Positions 9,588 to 19,805 of a stretch of 21,605 bases of DNA are shown in pieces. Both the position numbers and the translations under genes were made by a program. The stretch's first letter is position 1; each line of letters begins with the position of its first letter. The stretch comes from Phoronis australis (Eukaryota; Phoronida; Phoronidae): assembly GCA_002633005.1 (NCBI GenBank), contig NMRA01000025.1, positions 917,785-939,389 of the forward strand. The letters are read 5' to 3'. The notes beneath the pieces were generated by a model. The model was not told where the DNA came from and did not search any database. It saw only the letters and a list, made by a program, of their open reading frames with translations.

Positions 9588-11022
9588 GCTGTCATTCGTA
9601 ATTTAAATGAATGACCCAAAGATCGAGTGGTTTATGGCTCGCCGCTTAAAACATTTCAGCATCTTTTAGTATCAGTGGCGTTTTCCGGAAATATGAACAA
9701 TGACGCTCAGTGTGAACTAAGTCGGGGAAAGTTCGGCACGGTGGCTCTCACGCAAGCAAGTTTTTATGACGTCATGCGTTACGCAAGCGAGTTTACGAGC
9801 AGTGACCGAACAACATAGCACCAGGAAACTAAACCAATAAGTTCTAATTACGTCCCGGCAACACCGGATCCGTTCACAGGCGTGGTTATAGTGGTATGCT
9901 TTGTTCTAAACTAACGACGGAAGGAAGAAAGGAAACTTTAGAACCATTACAGGGCATGTAAAAATTAACTTGATGGGTTTTTCAATCTGTAGTTTATGGG
10001 ACAATACAAAAAATTCCTGTTTTTGAAATTATGCTATCATGATAAGGATGCGCAGGATATGTTTTATTTATTGAGGAGAAATGGTAACTCTACATTACGA
10101 ATCTTCCTGGAGACTGAAAATTTCATTCAATTCTGTGATGCGTTTTATGAAATTCAAAATGGAATTGAAATGATTTTGGTCAGTTTGCTAACTAGTAGTC
10201 AGGCTGGGTTTCCATCCATTTCTTTTGCCTAGGCAAACAATAGCAAGAGGCAAGAAAGGGTATAAGACACAGGTGATAGAAACCAACTCTGACCAAGGGT
10301 GCGCCCCCTTACGGCAACATCGCAGACTCACACAAAATCGTACCAAGGAGTGTACGAGGCAAAAGGTACCCGCTCATCCAATACCTTTACGGCTAACAGA
10401 TGGCGTTGGATGCAATGATGCTTTACTAACAGGCAGCGCTGCTTACAGTCATGTGACATTCTTGTGAATCTTGTGTTGATAGAACATTAAATACAGACGT
10501 TTCTACTTGGTGAACCAGTCAGCTGCCGTGTCTTGCCACAGCGAGTCCGGTCTGCTGGGCTCAGTGTTGTTCGCTAACGAGACACTGAACGAAAAAGAAA
10601 ATATCGCAGAGAATAAAACCTAACATGTATATCACCATGTCTAATTCAAGCATAATTTTAAAAAATATAGTGGTTATGTTTCAACCTAATTAAAATTATG
10701 GTTGTGAAGTTGCCAAAATCTCGCCGGGCGGAAAAGTGGCCGGGCCCGGTTTAGTAGCCTCACCATGGTCACGTTCATTGAATATATATTTTACCCCAGC
10801 GTTTAGGCCGAGCAACCACAACAGCGTATATTATTAACACTTTCATTTTAATTATATGTTATAAATAGTTGTTACAAATGGGGTTTTAAACATGGAATGT
10901 CGGACACAAAGATTTCTTTTCCACACAAATTCGCCACTCATCAGGACATACACTGTCTGGTTCATGAACTCTCGTGACCTGTGGTTACAGTCAGCAGCAG
11001 CAGAATGTAGGTCAAGGTTCTT
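9588..11022. other. Unique spacer between the duplicated blocks
   Basis: No convincing gene is seen. It holds a palindromic CRE (TGACGTCA, 9767-9774) next to a C/EBP-like TTACGCAA (9779-9786), plus-strand open frames without family resemblance (9627-9818, 9996-10232, 10225-10467), and a weak minus-strand terminal exon candidate at 10503-10584. Confidence 0.4.
10503..10584 (-). CDS. Possible terminal exon of an unidentified gene
   Basis: On the minus strand a strong acceptor (TTTTCTTTTTCGTTCAG) is followed by 26 codons and TAG, ending RPDSLWQDTAADWFTK. Base composition is more GC-rich than the surroundings. No matching upstream exon was found, no AATAAA follows closely, and the plus strand is also open here after a TTGCCACAG acceptor. 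I do not recognise the peptide, so this is only a candidate. Confidence 0.2.
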
Positions 11023-11023
11023 N
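11023..11023. other. Single N at a probable contig join
   Basis: One N sits between unique sequence on the left and duplicated copy 2 on the right. Coinciding with a repeat boundary, it looks like a scaffold join rather than an ambiguous base call. Confidence 0.7.
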
Positions 11024-11897
11024 CGACCAGATTCAATTTTAATCTAGGTGATGATAACCTTAATAGCGATAGGCATCTACGTTGATGTTCTTGAGTATCA
11101 GCACACTGTGACAATAAAACCATGCACTAAATAAGTTGCAAAACGTGTTTTGTGAGTATTTGGGAGGATGGCTAGTCTATAGTGTCAGTGAAGATGCGCT
11201 GGTCTGATTCATTCAGATATATAAAGCGTCGTAATACGCTCCCACACCGGACTGGTTAGTAGCTTTACTAATTACATGAATTAGGTCATGGTGTTCGAAT
11301 TCGCTACTTCTTCTCGCTTCAGATGGTTTTTAAGGAACTTCGTTTTTGTTTCCCTTGAATCGTTTGTTTTACTCCCGGGGTTCCAATTTCTATTAAAACA
11401 AGGTGGTTACTGGTTGTGCTTCTTACCCGACCAACATTTTCAAACTTATTGTTCAACGTTTTAAATCCGGGGTACGGGGTCTCAGTGAAAGCCAATTGTC
11501 TCGCAACTGAAAAAAGGGTTGACGACACACAAGTGCTCCAAGCCGTTTTCGTGACAGCAAAAGGTGCGTCACTATGCTGAGAATTTGACTCCTTTTATCT
11601 AATGTGCAGGCGAATATGAGACGGTAGAAAGACAAACGTAACTTCAGCTCCGAGATAACAATGATTCGTGTGCAAGACTCTTCAAATCAATTAAATTTAC
11701 AGCTGCTTCATCGTCGGTATTGACCGCAATTTATATTTCGTCGGATGAATTACAATTACAGTGACTTACAATTACAATGAATTACAATTACAATGCGCCT
11801 ATCCTCTCAGCGTAGGATTTTAACACAGTAAGTTTTTGCAACAAATTTTCGCCGGTTGACTCGAGAGTCAGTGTCATCCACGACTATTTTCCACTCA
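11024..11897. repeat. Duplicated 0.86-kb block, copy 2, abutting an N
   Basis: This is the partner of 8733-9587, in the same orientation. Its left edge coincides exactly with the single N at 11023, so the true left boundary is unknown. It carries an additional copy of the 16-bp unit AATTACAATTACAATG near 11778-11793. Confidence 0.85.
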
Positions 11898-13170
11898 TCG
11901 TACCATGGAACAGACTTGGAATTTAACCACACTCTGGCACTCCTGCCGCTGGCAATTGCGAGACCCAGTCACCATGTGTTGTTTTCCGTCCCTCGACAAT
12001 AGTTGTATGTAAAAACCTAAATTCTAGGTTAAACACACTGACGTCGGAAAAATAGTTCAAGTTGGAAATGTATAAATTCAAGCGTAGCTACACATGTTTT
12101 TTCCACGTCCCTTTGATGATTCTAGTACAGATTAGCACCCGTATAAAATTGAAATCTCCGACTTCCTGTCCCGTTGTGGATCTTTTCACGAAAAGTTTAT
12201 TTTTATTCTGACATTTCACCAAAGCTTTCTAGAATTCTCAGTGAAAAGGTTGGGTATTTCTTACCCTCTGACACAGCGCCACCTATACTGCAAAGTTTTT
12301 CGTTTAGCACTGTGATAGAGTGTAGGGTATTTCTCCGAATGATATGGCACGACAATGTTATTTAGATAACATCAAACTATTTACTGGGTTTGGTGAGAGA
12401 AGCACCACTAACAGCAAATTAAGTTTTAGCAGGAAGATATCTCTTCCTGGAAACCACATTTGCTGTTCTTGTTAAAAATCTAGTAAACTGAGCGCTGTTT
12501 ATGTAATATGACTATTATCCTGGAACATCACGTTTCGCACAATGGGTGGCAAACATTTTTGCGACTGTCACAAAAATTGAGTGGTGAAATAAAGCAGGCA
12601 TGTTAAGGTGAATAAAACAGGCATGTTAAGGTGACTTCTTACTTTCCAAGATATGAGCGTTGTTGGGATGGAGCTCATAATTAGCTTCATGATTATTTTA
12701 TCTTTAGTTTCAAGTTGACCATATTTGACCTGCCTTATAAGCATGGCTCAAAGTAACTAAAGCAGCCATAACGCTTTGGACATGACACTCAACTGTAGGG
12801 TTCAGATAATAGGATACCTTCGTAATCAAGGATCAAATTTGTGAAATAAAATTTCAGAATTAACTGTAAACCTAAAATGTATTTTAAAATCCTTGATGAT
12901 CACAGAATGTTATTAAGTGGACACAAATAATGGCGAGATGTTAGAAACGCTATGTGACTCTGTTTTATTTTATTTTTATTTTTGATTTTCACAAGAGAGG
13001 CTACAAAACCGTCAAATCTGTTCCTTTAATCTATTAGCTACAGAAGCTGGTCCAGGATTTTCTTTTTAGTAAGTCTTAATTTTTGACTGCCAAGTTGTTA
13101 AATGTTGCATAAAAGCTGAAAACTCAATCCACCATTCAGAAATAGCCGATAGGCAATTTGTCAATCAATA
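11898..13170. other. Intergenic DNA downstream of the p47-like gene
   Basis: I see no gene. It contains a 23-bp tandem duplication at 12588-12633 and T-rich stretches (about 12960-12985) with further AATAAA matches on the minus strand that could serve as alternative polyadenylation sites. Confidence 0.4.
12588..12633. repeat. 23-bp tandem duplication
   Basis: Two adjacent units of AATAAAGCAGGCATGTTAAG + GTG (12588-12610 and 12611-12633) differ at one base. Confidence 0.8.
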
Positions 13171-13174
13171 CCAT

Positions 13175-13180
13175 TTTATT
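13175..13180 (-). terminator. NSFL1C: Polyadenylation signal AATAAA of the p47-like gene
   Basis: AATAAA on the minus strand lies about 200 nt past the TGA, implying a 3'UTR ending near 13155. More AATAAA matches occur in the T-rich plus-strand stretch at 12960-12985 and could give a longer form. Confidence 0.5.
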
Positions 13181-13379
13181 TCAAGATAAACATGCGTGAA
13201 GTATTTACATAGCACAAGTGTAACCCATATTCACTGAACTGTCCCACCTTGGCAATGCGTTAAATCAATACACCCATTCCAGCAATTGCACATAATGCTT
13301 CACAGGCAATGTCAAAGGTCAGCCATGACAAAATGAGGTCATAACTGAGGCAGACTTTGATGAGACTGGGTCTGAGATT

Positions 13380-13512
13380 TCATTTCATTTTCTGCACAAT
13401 CACTGCATTGAGTAGTTGGGCCTCCGCTAACGTCTGCCGCTCGTTTGTGATTTCTTTATTGGGAAATGTTGTCAACAATGTGAAGGACCCAGCTCCAAGT
13501 TGCGGACGAGCG
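13380..13512 (-). CDS. NSFL1C: p47-like gene: terminal UBX exon
   Basis: 133 nt including TGA at 13380-13382, after the acceptor TTAACCTTGTCACCAG. It encodes [20 protein letters not shown] through [11 protein letters not shown], the end of the UBX domain. The plus-strand frame at 13357-13539 is its shadow. Confidence 0.92.
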
Positions 13513-16500
13513 CTGGTGACAAGGTTAAGGAACGAATAGAAAACATATGACTGAACAAAGTAAACATATTACAAACAAATAAAATGTAATTTAATTAAAA
13601 AAAATAATGAAATTTTTGTTCCATCTTAAAAGATTCAATTATCAACCTAGTTTAGATTTTCATGTTGTGACTGAAAGTAAGAGGGAAAGCCTCTTTAATA
13701 TAAAAGTTGAATAAAGTAATGAAACAATGATGATTGACAGATAAAATACACTAAATAGTGTAGCCTATCAATCCATCTAAAGATACGTATCAGAATAAGA
13801 TATACAACATTATTAAATGAACACTCAATGGTAGTTGCCAAGGATACGTTAAGATATAATTCCTGACATCAGAGACGGTGTGCGAGTGGTTGAACTTGAC
13901 AATTAGCCTGAAAAAACAATATGTCTGGCATGAGAAAAACACTATACTGACACTACACTATGTGTTGATAACCAGAGGATTAAACATTGTATTAAAATAG
14001 TTTCTGTTAAAAGCACTCTAAAAGTATGAGCTTTTTCAATACTTGCCATAATTCTTTTCTCATACATCTAATTCTTTTCTCATGAACCACAATTCTCATG
14101 TCACTGTCGCATAGTATCAAGCACAAGGAAAAAAAACAATCAGTGAGCAATTTCAGCATTTAATGTTTAGACCAGAAACCAGCTAACTGTGTTTGAAACT
14201 CGATTCGAACATTGACCAGCTATGAGGCTTGCGCCTACGGTAAAAATTCTTCAGTTTGGGACATAATATAATGAACAGGTTAAATTTCATTTTTTCTAAT
14301 TTTCAACACAAATAACTTTTCAGGAAAACTCATTTGCTTCCAGATAAGACTCTGAAAAATCAAAATATGGCAATTTCAGCGATAATTTTTGTTCCAAATT
14401 GAAGATTTTTTATCGCACTCAACTTTTGGACTTAACAATGCATGAGGGGTAAATTTTCGAGTCATGTTCTTGTTAACTTTGTTGCTTGTGAGCCCCTACC
14501 TCGATCCGTCTGAGAGTCGAATCTGTAGTTGTGTGGTTGGTTGTGTTGAGTCAACCACTACTTTCTCTTTAGCCATACTTTCATATCTCTCAGCCAGTGC
14601 GGGGGATGTTTGAGAGACAACAGATGGCGCTGGACTGAAACGTAAATTGTGATATCATGGTAGCACAAACACCTACAACATGACACTTATCAGTGCTTGA
14701 TGCACATTTTGTTTGGCAACTTAGAAAAACTTCCAGGTCGCCATGAAATGTAGCCAGCCAGCTAGTAATATGAAGACTATCGTATATCTAGTATACAGCC
14801 AGCTAGTTATATGAAGACTATCGTATATCTAGTATACAGCCAGCTAGTTATATGAAGACTATCGTATATCTAGTATACATCCAGCTAGTAATATGAAGAC
14901 TATCGTATATCTAGTATACAGCCAGCTAGTAATATGAAGACTATCGTATATCTAGTATACAGCCAGCTGGTAATATGAAGACTATCGTATATCTAGTATA
15001 CAGCTTTGCACTAAGGCTAGAAAGAACACAAAAGAGCAGAGTCTGTTTATGAGTCGTGCACAGACAACATGTGCTAATCATCTGATTCTGCCTGAGTAGA
15101 TGACCTTGCACGGGATATTATGTCTCTGAGAGAGGAACATTGATTGATGTTGACCCTATTGGACACTTCTAATTTTCCGTTTGACAAGAAGAAAAAACAG
15201 CATCCATGCAATCTGGAGTGGACAGCTAGATGTATGATGGTATTCCATTTATTTCATTTTAAATTAGCTCTTGCCAACTATGCACTGTTTGTAGGAGTCA
15301 GGCCTTTAACTAGAACCCCACCCCCTCCCCCCGTGTGAGGTTTTGGTGACCTGGTGGCATTTGTTGACTTGATGTTTGCCTTATTAAAGAATAAGTAACA
15401 AGTACAATTGTGCTTCTTAATTTTTTTCTAATTATCCAAGATTATGCAGGTTCGTCCCAAATGAAACATCTGATGAACATCATGTAAAGAGTTATTACTG
15501 AGTCGTCATGGTAATTCTTCAGAGAAGAGAAAAATTATTTCCAACAAAAATATATCTTCTATTAGCTTAATTTGTACTGTATCGAAGTAAACAACATTTG
15601 ACAAAGCTTTCACTATTTGCAACGAGCTGTTCAGCTTTTGAAAACTCAAAAATGATAATTTTGGCACTGTTATTTTTGCCTGAAAGAAGGAAGAGATTAC
15701 CACGTTACTTGAGCTGGGTTCAGATAATGAGAACGAATGAAAAATTTCCGACATCAGGCACTTCCCACATGATCCCATTGCTGTTGCCGTACATGTCTGT
15801 TACATACAAAGGTTATTTATGACTAATTGGACCATGCATACAGCTACTGTGGCCCAGTGTTTTACCTCAAAAGTCATACATAATACAGATAGATGATGTC
15901 ACATTATGATCCAACTTTTGTTTGATTCGTGACAGCACTGATCAATCACTCAATGACATTTTTGTAAAAAGACCTTGTAAAACAGTGTGAGTAGACCGCA
16001 TTTCACATCAACAATTGTTACACCAAGGCAATCTACAAGTAGCACAGCAATAAGACCGTATAGTTATTGTCAGCTTGATATTCCCTTTCTGAGAGCCTCA
16101 AGCACTCAGAATAGAGTGTCTTCTAACAGAGAGCACAGCCTCAGCACCACCCTCTAAGAGCCTCACCTTCCCAGCATCTGACCAGCTCCTGAAAAGGCTT
16201 TCATCGTTTGCTTAGGAGCCACATAGTCCTCCTCTCTGTGATCTTCCATATCCAAGTTGACCTCACCACCACGTGCCATGGACCGCAGTTCATCAGGAAT
16301 AGACCTGTAACGTTATGCTATATTATACACGATGTGACAGACCTGCGCAGGCTGCTCAGGTGGGCTCATCGCTTTGATCACGTGGAGCTAAAGACAGTAC
16401 TCAAGGGTCTAGCAATGTGCACCAGTGAGGCTCGATGCCACGACCTTGAGTAAAGGAAGAGGACGCTTACCCCATTAAGCCACAATGTTTCCTCTGTCAA

Positions 16501-18391
16501 GTCATAACATAAAAGAGCATTTTTAAAAAAAGCTACTTCAAACAAGCCTTCAGTAAAAAAAATATTTTGATTTCTAATTAACTTTTCCAATTTTGGACAC
16601 ATATGAGTGAGAATTGTTAGTCCCTTACACGCCACATGTTGGCCACATCCCGTGACCGATAGTTGAAAGGGAACTAAACAATGTTTTGATGATTTCCACC
16701 AATCCTAGTGCTGTCACCTTTTAATGCATCATTGGTGTCAATCTTCCAAGCTAAGGGCAGGAATCGGCTAAAAACTCAATGCTTAATTGTGTCACAGACT
16801 GGAAATTATGGTCTTTGGTGGGTGGTCATTACAACGGTAGCCGTGTAATTCGCTAAAATCCTACGTCACGCTTGCCCGTTTAACAGACTGTGAAAAGAGT
16901 TTTCAAATTTTCTTCCAAATGTTTGAGGGTTGTCGAGGGTTACAGAGCATTATTTTCGTTGTAGAGAACTGGATGGGAAAGTCGTTTTTAGTATCATAGG
17001 CCAAAACTGGGTTTGGTATCCTTTTAAGGTGGAAATGATCTCTGTCCTGACTGGGACTCAAAAAAACCCAGTTAACTTATAGCTTAGATCAGACTCTACA
17101 TATTGCCATCACAGCCTGTCATACTATGGGCCGTACATGGTCTTAAGGAAAAGCAAACAGTTAGTTCTTCACAAACCCAGGAATCACTTCTCATCTCAGA
17201 TAGGAAAGAGTTGACACCAATTATATAGAAGTGACTGAGCAATTGGTCTGAGCTTCTTGGAATGAACACAGGTTTTTGTCATGTTAAACAATGATTGTTT
17301 CAATTTTGTCATCACTGAAAGTTACAAACCATGAGAATTTGAATTGAAAATTCGATTCCGGTAGGTAAAATCAGACTAGAAAAATGCTACGCGTTTCCAA
17401 GAACACTAGTGAGTGTATGTGAAGCTATCCAACAGAAAATAATGCTTTTAATCAAGTTTGTGTCAATGACGGGCTGCTACCAAACTATATGTCATCCAAT
17501 TACAAAACGCTGAACAATTAAAACTCAAAGAGCTGCTGTCTTGTCACATATTTACCTTCTCCTGAAAAATTAGGACACTTTCCTAAACAGCCATTTTATC
17601 AGAAAAACAACATGACCTCCAATGATGGCATAGACCACACACTTACAGTACAAGCCAAAAGCATTCAGACAGCATGACCCAAGACGGCGGCTGGACTGTA
17701 GCCAAAATCATCATCTGAGAAATTTTCTTTCATGATGAGTACAAAGGGGAATTAACAAGACAGTTAATAAGGTGACTAAAACTTTAAAGACTAACTTCAA
17801 CAAAATTTTGTTATTTTAGGCTTATTGGGTTACCTAGGTAATCCTAACAAAGCCCTAACAAAATAAGAAAACGCGAATTTAATCACGCAAATGTAGGCCC
17901 ATCAAACGATAGGTGAAGTTGCCTTTTCGTGAAATATTGCGCTACCGCGAGATCCCAGCACAAACAGTGAAAGGCCGAAAACAGCTGTATTGAACAGGGG
18001 TCTGAATAGAACACCATTGTGTACCGGTGTTATTCACAGCTGTTTGAATTAAAAGGTGATTCTCGCGGTGATGTAGACAAAAGCAAACCAATACGACTAA
18101 ACAGTTTGTTACATTTGACAATTTATGGAACTAGTGGGCTCAGAGTGATTCTTTTAAGATACACTGTAGGAACCAAATTTACAGTTGTTACCATTGTAGC
18201 CGTCATGAGAGGGAAACGTTATTTTGTCTGGTTACTTAATGTCTTGTAGTGAACCTATAGTGTGACAACACAATAACTTACCCTTGGTGTATTGAGTCCA
18301 AGAAATCTTTATTGGCTTTGTCCTGGTAATCTCTCAGTGGTCCGTCATCAACACTGAAACCATTCTTCCACAATTTGAGTACGACGGCAAC
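13380..18391 (-). CDS. NSFL1C: p47/UBXN2-family p97 (VCP) cofactor, C-terminal half (SEP and UBX domains)
   Basis: Join of 18282-18391, 16167-16304, 14500-14634, 13848-13907 and 13380-13512 on the minus strand: 576 nt, 191 residues plus TGA, all GT-AG and in phase. Residues 1-80 or so are a SEP domain, with [15 protein letters not shown] and [17 protein letters not shown] closely matching vertebrate p47. Next comes FSGAGQMLG, which fits the SHP (p97-binding) box F-x-G-x-G-x-x-L-G. After a variable linker, [13 protein letters not shown] begins a complete UBX domain that has the family's FPN in place of FPR and ends [11 protein letters not shown]. Known p47 proteins bind the p97 N-domain and direct it to Golgi and ER membrane fusion and ubiquitinated substrates. 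The N-terminal exons (UBA in p47) are missing from the window. Invertebrates often have one p47/p37 gene, so UBXN2B is an equally fair name. Confidence 0.92.
13848..13907 (-). CDS. NSFL1C: p47-like gene: short UBX exon
   Basis: 60 nt from acceptor TTGTTTTTTCAG to donor TTAAC|GTATCC. It encodes [19 protein letters not shown], aligning with vertebrate LVQKFNHSHRISDIRLFIV. Too short to be seen as an open frame, it is confirmed by homology and phase on both sides. Confidence 0.9.
14500..14634 (-). CDS. NSFL1C: p47-like gene: linker and start of UBX
   Basis: 135 nt from acceptor TTACGTTTCAG to donor TCGAG|GTAGGG. The first 30 codons are a Ser/Pro/Ala-rich linker that differs from vertebrate p47; the last 15 ([14 protein letters not shown]) are the first UBX beta strand, matching vertebrate EPTTNIQIRLADG. 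Confidence 0.9.
14756..15001. repeat. 41-bp minisatellite, six units
   Basis: Six head-to-tail units of exactly 41 bp (14756-14796, -14837, -14878, -14919, -14960, -15001), differing at one or two bases each. Each unit starts AGCCAGCTAGTAATATGAAG and ends GTATATCTAGTATAC, which is nearly palindromic. It lies in the p47-like gene's intron between 14635 and 16166. Confidence 0.95.
15002..16166. other. Rest of a p47-like gene intron, no separate gene
   Basis: Apart from the minisatellite at its 3' side, I see no element here. The overlapping frames at 15506-15778 (minus) and 15598-15822 (plus) have no recognisable protein and no splice support. Confidence 0.4.
16167..16304 (-). CDS. NSFL1C: p47-like gene: second SEP exon with SHP box
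   Basis: 138 nt from acceptor CGTTACAG to donor GGAAG|GTGAGG. It encodes [20 protein letters not shown] and continues to [11 protein letters not shown], completing SEP and carrying the p97-binding SHP motif. The plus-strand frame at 16208-16453 is its shadow. Confidence 0.92.
16420..16488 (-). repeat. tRNA-derived SINE head
   Basis: On the minus strand an A-box match TGGCTTAATGGG (16471-16482) is followed about 35 nt later by GGCATCGAGCC (16429-16439), a B-box in T-arm context (GTGGCATCGAGCCTCAC) two bases from GTGGGTTCGAGCCTCAC. The spacing fits a tRNA. It does not fold as an intact tRNA, so a SINE remnant in the p47-like gene's intron is more likely; its 3' body end is not defined. Confidence 0.5.
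16663..17027. mobile_element. MITE-like DNA transposon copy 2
   Basis: This 365-bp element aligns end to end with 5918-6281 (shared blocks such as AATGCATCATTGGTGTCAAT and GTTACAGAGCATTATTTT), at roughly 80% by eye. Its left end is degraded (TTGAAAGGGAACTAAACA) while the right end keeps CCTTTTAA. It sits in the p47-like gene's intron between the two SEP exons (16305-18281). Confidence 0.75.
17803..17867. repeat. Imperfect inverted repeat around a 12-bp palindrome
   Basis: TTACCTAGGTAA (17830-17841) is a perfect palindrome flanked by imperfectly complementary arms containing GTTATTTTAGGC on the left and GCCCTAACAAAATAA on the right. It could be a short hairpin element remnant in the p47-like gene's intron. 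Confidence 0.55.
18282..18391 (-). CDS. NSFL1C: p47-like gene: first SEP exon in the window
   Basis: 110 nt from acceptor CTTATTTAG to donor CCAAGG|GTAAGT, phase 0 in and phase 2 out. It encodes [18 protein letters not shown] through FLDSIHQG, the first half of the SEP fold; vertebrate p47 reads VVLKLWKSGF at the same place. Confidence 0.9.
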
Positions 18392-18524
18392 CTAAATAAG
18401 ATGACAAGTTTCAAGAAAAATGACGTGAATTTGGTCTGATGACCCACTTCGCAATCGCTGAACAAAGTTTTAGCCCAGTAATAATGAACGCATAACTGTC
18501 ATACAAATAATGAACAGAATAAGC

Positions 18525-18625
18525 TTAGTGCCTAGCAGTTAAGACCTTGTGTTAGTGCCTAGCAGTTAAGACCCTGTGTTAGTGCCTAGCAGTTAAGACC
18601 TTGTGTTAGTGCCTAGCAGTTAAGA
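18525..18625. repeat. 27-bp tandem repeat, about 3.7 units
   Basis: Units 18525-18551, 18552-18578 and 18579-18605 and a partial fourth carry TTAGTGCCTAGCAGTTAAGA and vary at a single base. GTGCCTAGCAGTTAAGACC resembles the 5' part of a Leu/Ser-type tRNA, so the unit may derive from a SINE head. Confidence 0.85.
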
Positions 18626-19418
18626 GTGAAGTACGGCTCACAGCAGGCAAAAATGCCCAGAGGGGTGATAAACCCAATGTCACCGATTTGAACCATACTA
18701 TGCATTTTAGTTACATTTGGGATGATAAACAAAACAGTAAAGTCCAATCTCATTTTACCTTGTTTAAGGGGGAGAAATCAGGGAGCCTCTATTTTGAGGG
18801 TATGCCATGCAATGAACTCGCCGAAAATGCCTTATTTGCACTGCACAATAAAAAATATGGGCGCACGAGATCATTATTTGTTTGTAATTTTTAAATACAG
18901 CAAGTCTTCGGCTTTACAAAGATGTTAAACAATACTCATTAACTCTGCCGCTAAGTTAAAAATTTCAGGCATAAATTATAGAGGGGTCAGAGGTTAACAA
19001 AGCATTACAATTTCGCCACACTTTGAGCCCGTATATCTCAGCTGGCACAACACTGATCAACACCAGACTTTTACACAAGACGTTTCTATCTTATTGCTGT
19101 TGATTAATACAATAAAATTTTCTGGCGCTGAGCATTTTTTTATACAAATTGCAAGATTGCGACAACCACCTGAGTAGAAATTACCTTCAATACCGATACC
19201 TGTTTGGGACATTACAACACCAGTAAAGTGCATAGTTTTGATTCAAAAGTTGATTTATTAATATTTAGTTAAGTGTCATTAAGTCAGGCGCAATTGTTTA
19301 AGGTATTTTTCCTTTTTAATTAAAATTCCGCGTTTTTCGTGAACCCAGTATCCAACAACAGGTGTCACTTTAGTGGTGGCAAAATGGTTGATCCTGAGTT
19401 GCTGTGTTATCTGCTAGT
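18626..19418. other. No gene seen
   Basis: It lies upstream of the p47-like SEP exon on that gene's strand and so may be its intron. The overlapping plus frames at 18688-18928 are unsupported. No N-terminal p47 exon was recognised. Confidence 0.35.
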
Positions 19419-19805
19419 ATGATGGAGTCTGATGAAGTGTATGGAACCTCAAAAGAATGTCTTCTGTACATGTGTGAAATCTTGATGCGGCATAAAGTGA
19501 GTAGCGAACCACCGCAACTACAGACTGTGCAGCAACTGATTTTGGCGAGAGTCGGACAATTTACAAATGCGTGTTCACCTGACCCGTGACACGCCTGTGT
19601 GACTGCGTCCAAGGCAAGGCCAAGACACTTGGGCTGATCTTGGAATTCTGTGGAAACCATGTAAACTCTGCAAACACCCATTTCATTAGTGGTAGCTTGC
19701 GTGCCAAGCCTGAAGTGGGGATGCTGGTTGAAATGTCTAAAGTCAACTTACTTTCACAGGAACTCAACAATGTCAATACACTTGTGTTCTTTCCTGTTGG
19801 ATCTG
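19419..19805 (+). pseudogene. Candidate coding block in two frames, ending at a splice donor (pseudogene or sequencing slip)
   Basis: Frame one runs from ATG (19419) for 56 codons (MMESDEVYGTSKECLLYMCE to TNACSPDP) and stops at TGA 19587. Frame two is open only from 19583 and continues to 19805 (TRLCDCVQGKAKTLGLILEF to NTLVFFPVGS), where GGATCTG|GTGAGT is a consensus donor. The stops of the two frames are 7 nt apart, and one missing base in the CCC run at 19583-19585 would join them into about 129 residues. That suggests a sequencing slip or a disabled gene. The end (LLSQELNNVNTLVFFPVGS) faintly recalls the ASAP-type BAR segment NLIQNMNNIISFPLDS; I give this little weight. A real intron between the frames is possible (CATAAA|GTGAGT at 19497) but lacks a good acceptor. 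Confidence 0.35.

Noticed and set aside
10225-10467. 80-codon plus-strand frame with many charged residues
   Set aside because: No family recognised, no splice or promoter support, and its residues look like random translation.
13300-13350. Nuclear-receptor half-sites AAAGGTCA and GAGGTCA
   Set aside because: Spacing is not a standard response element and they lie in the 3'UTR of the p47-like gene.
13357-13539. 60-codon plus-strand frame
   Set aside because: Antisense shadow of the p47-like terminal UBX exon.
16208-16453. 81-codon plus-strand frame
   Set aside because: Antisense of the second SEP exon plus a SINE remnant.
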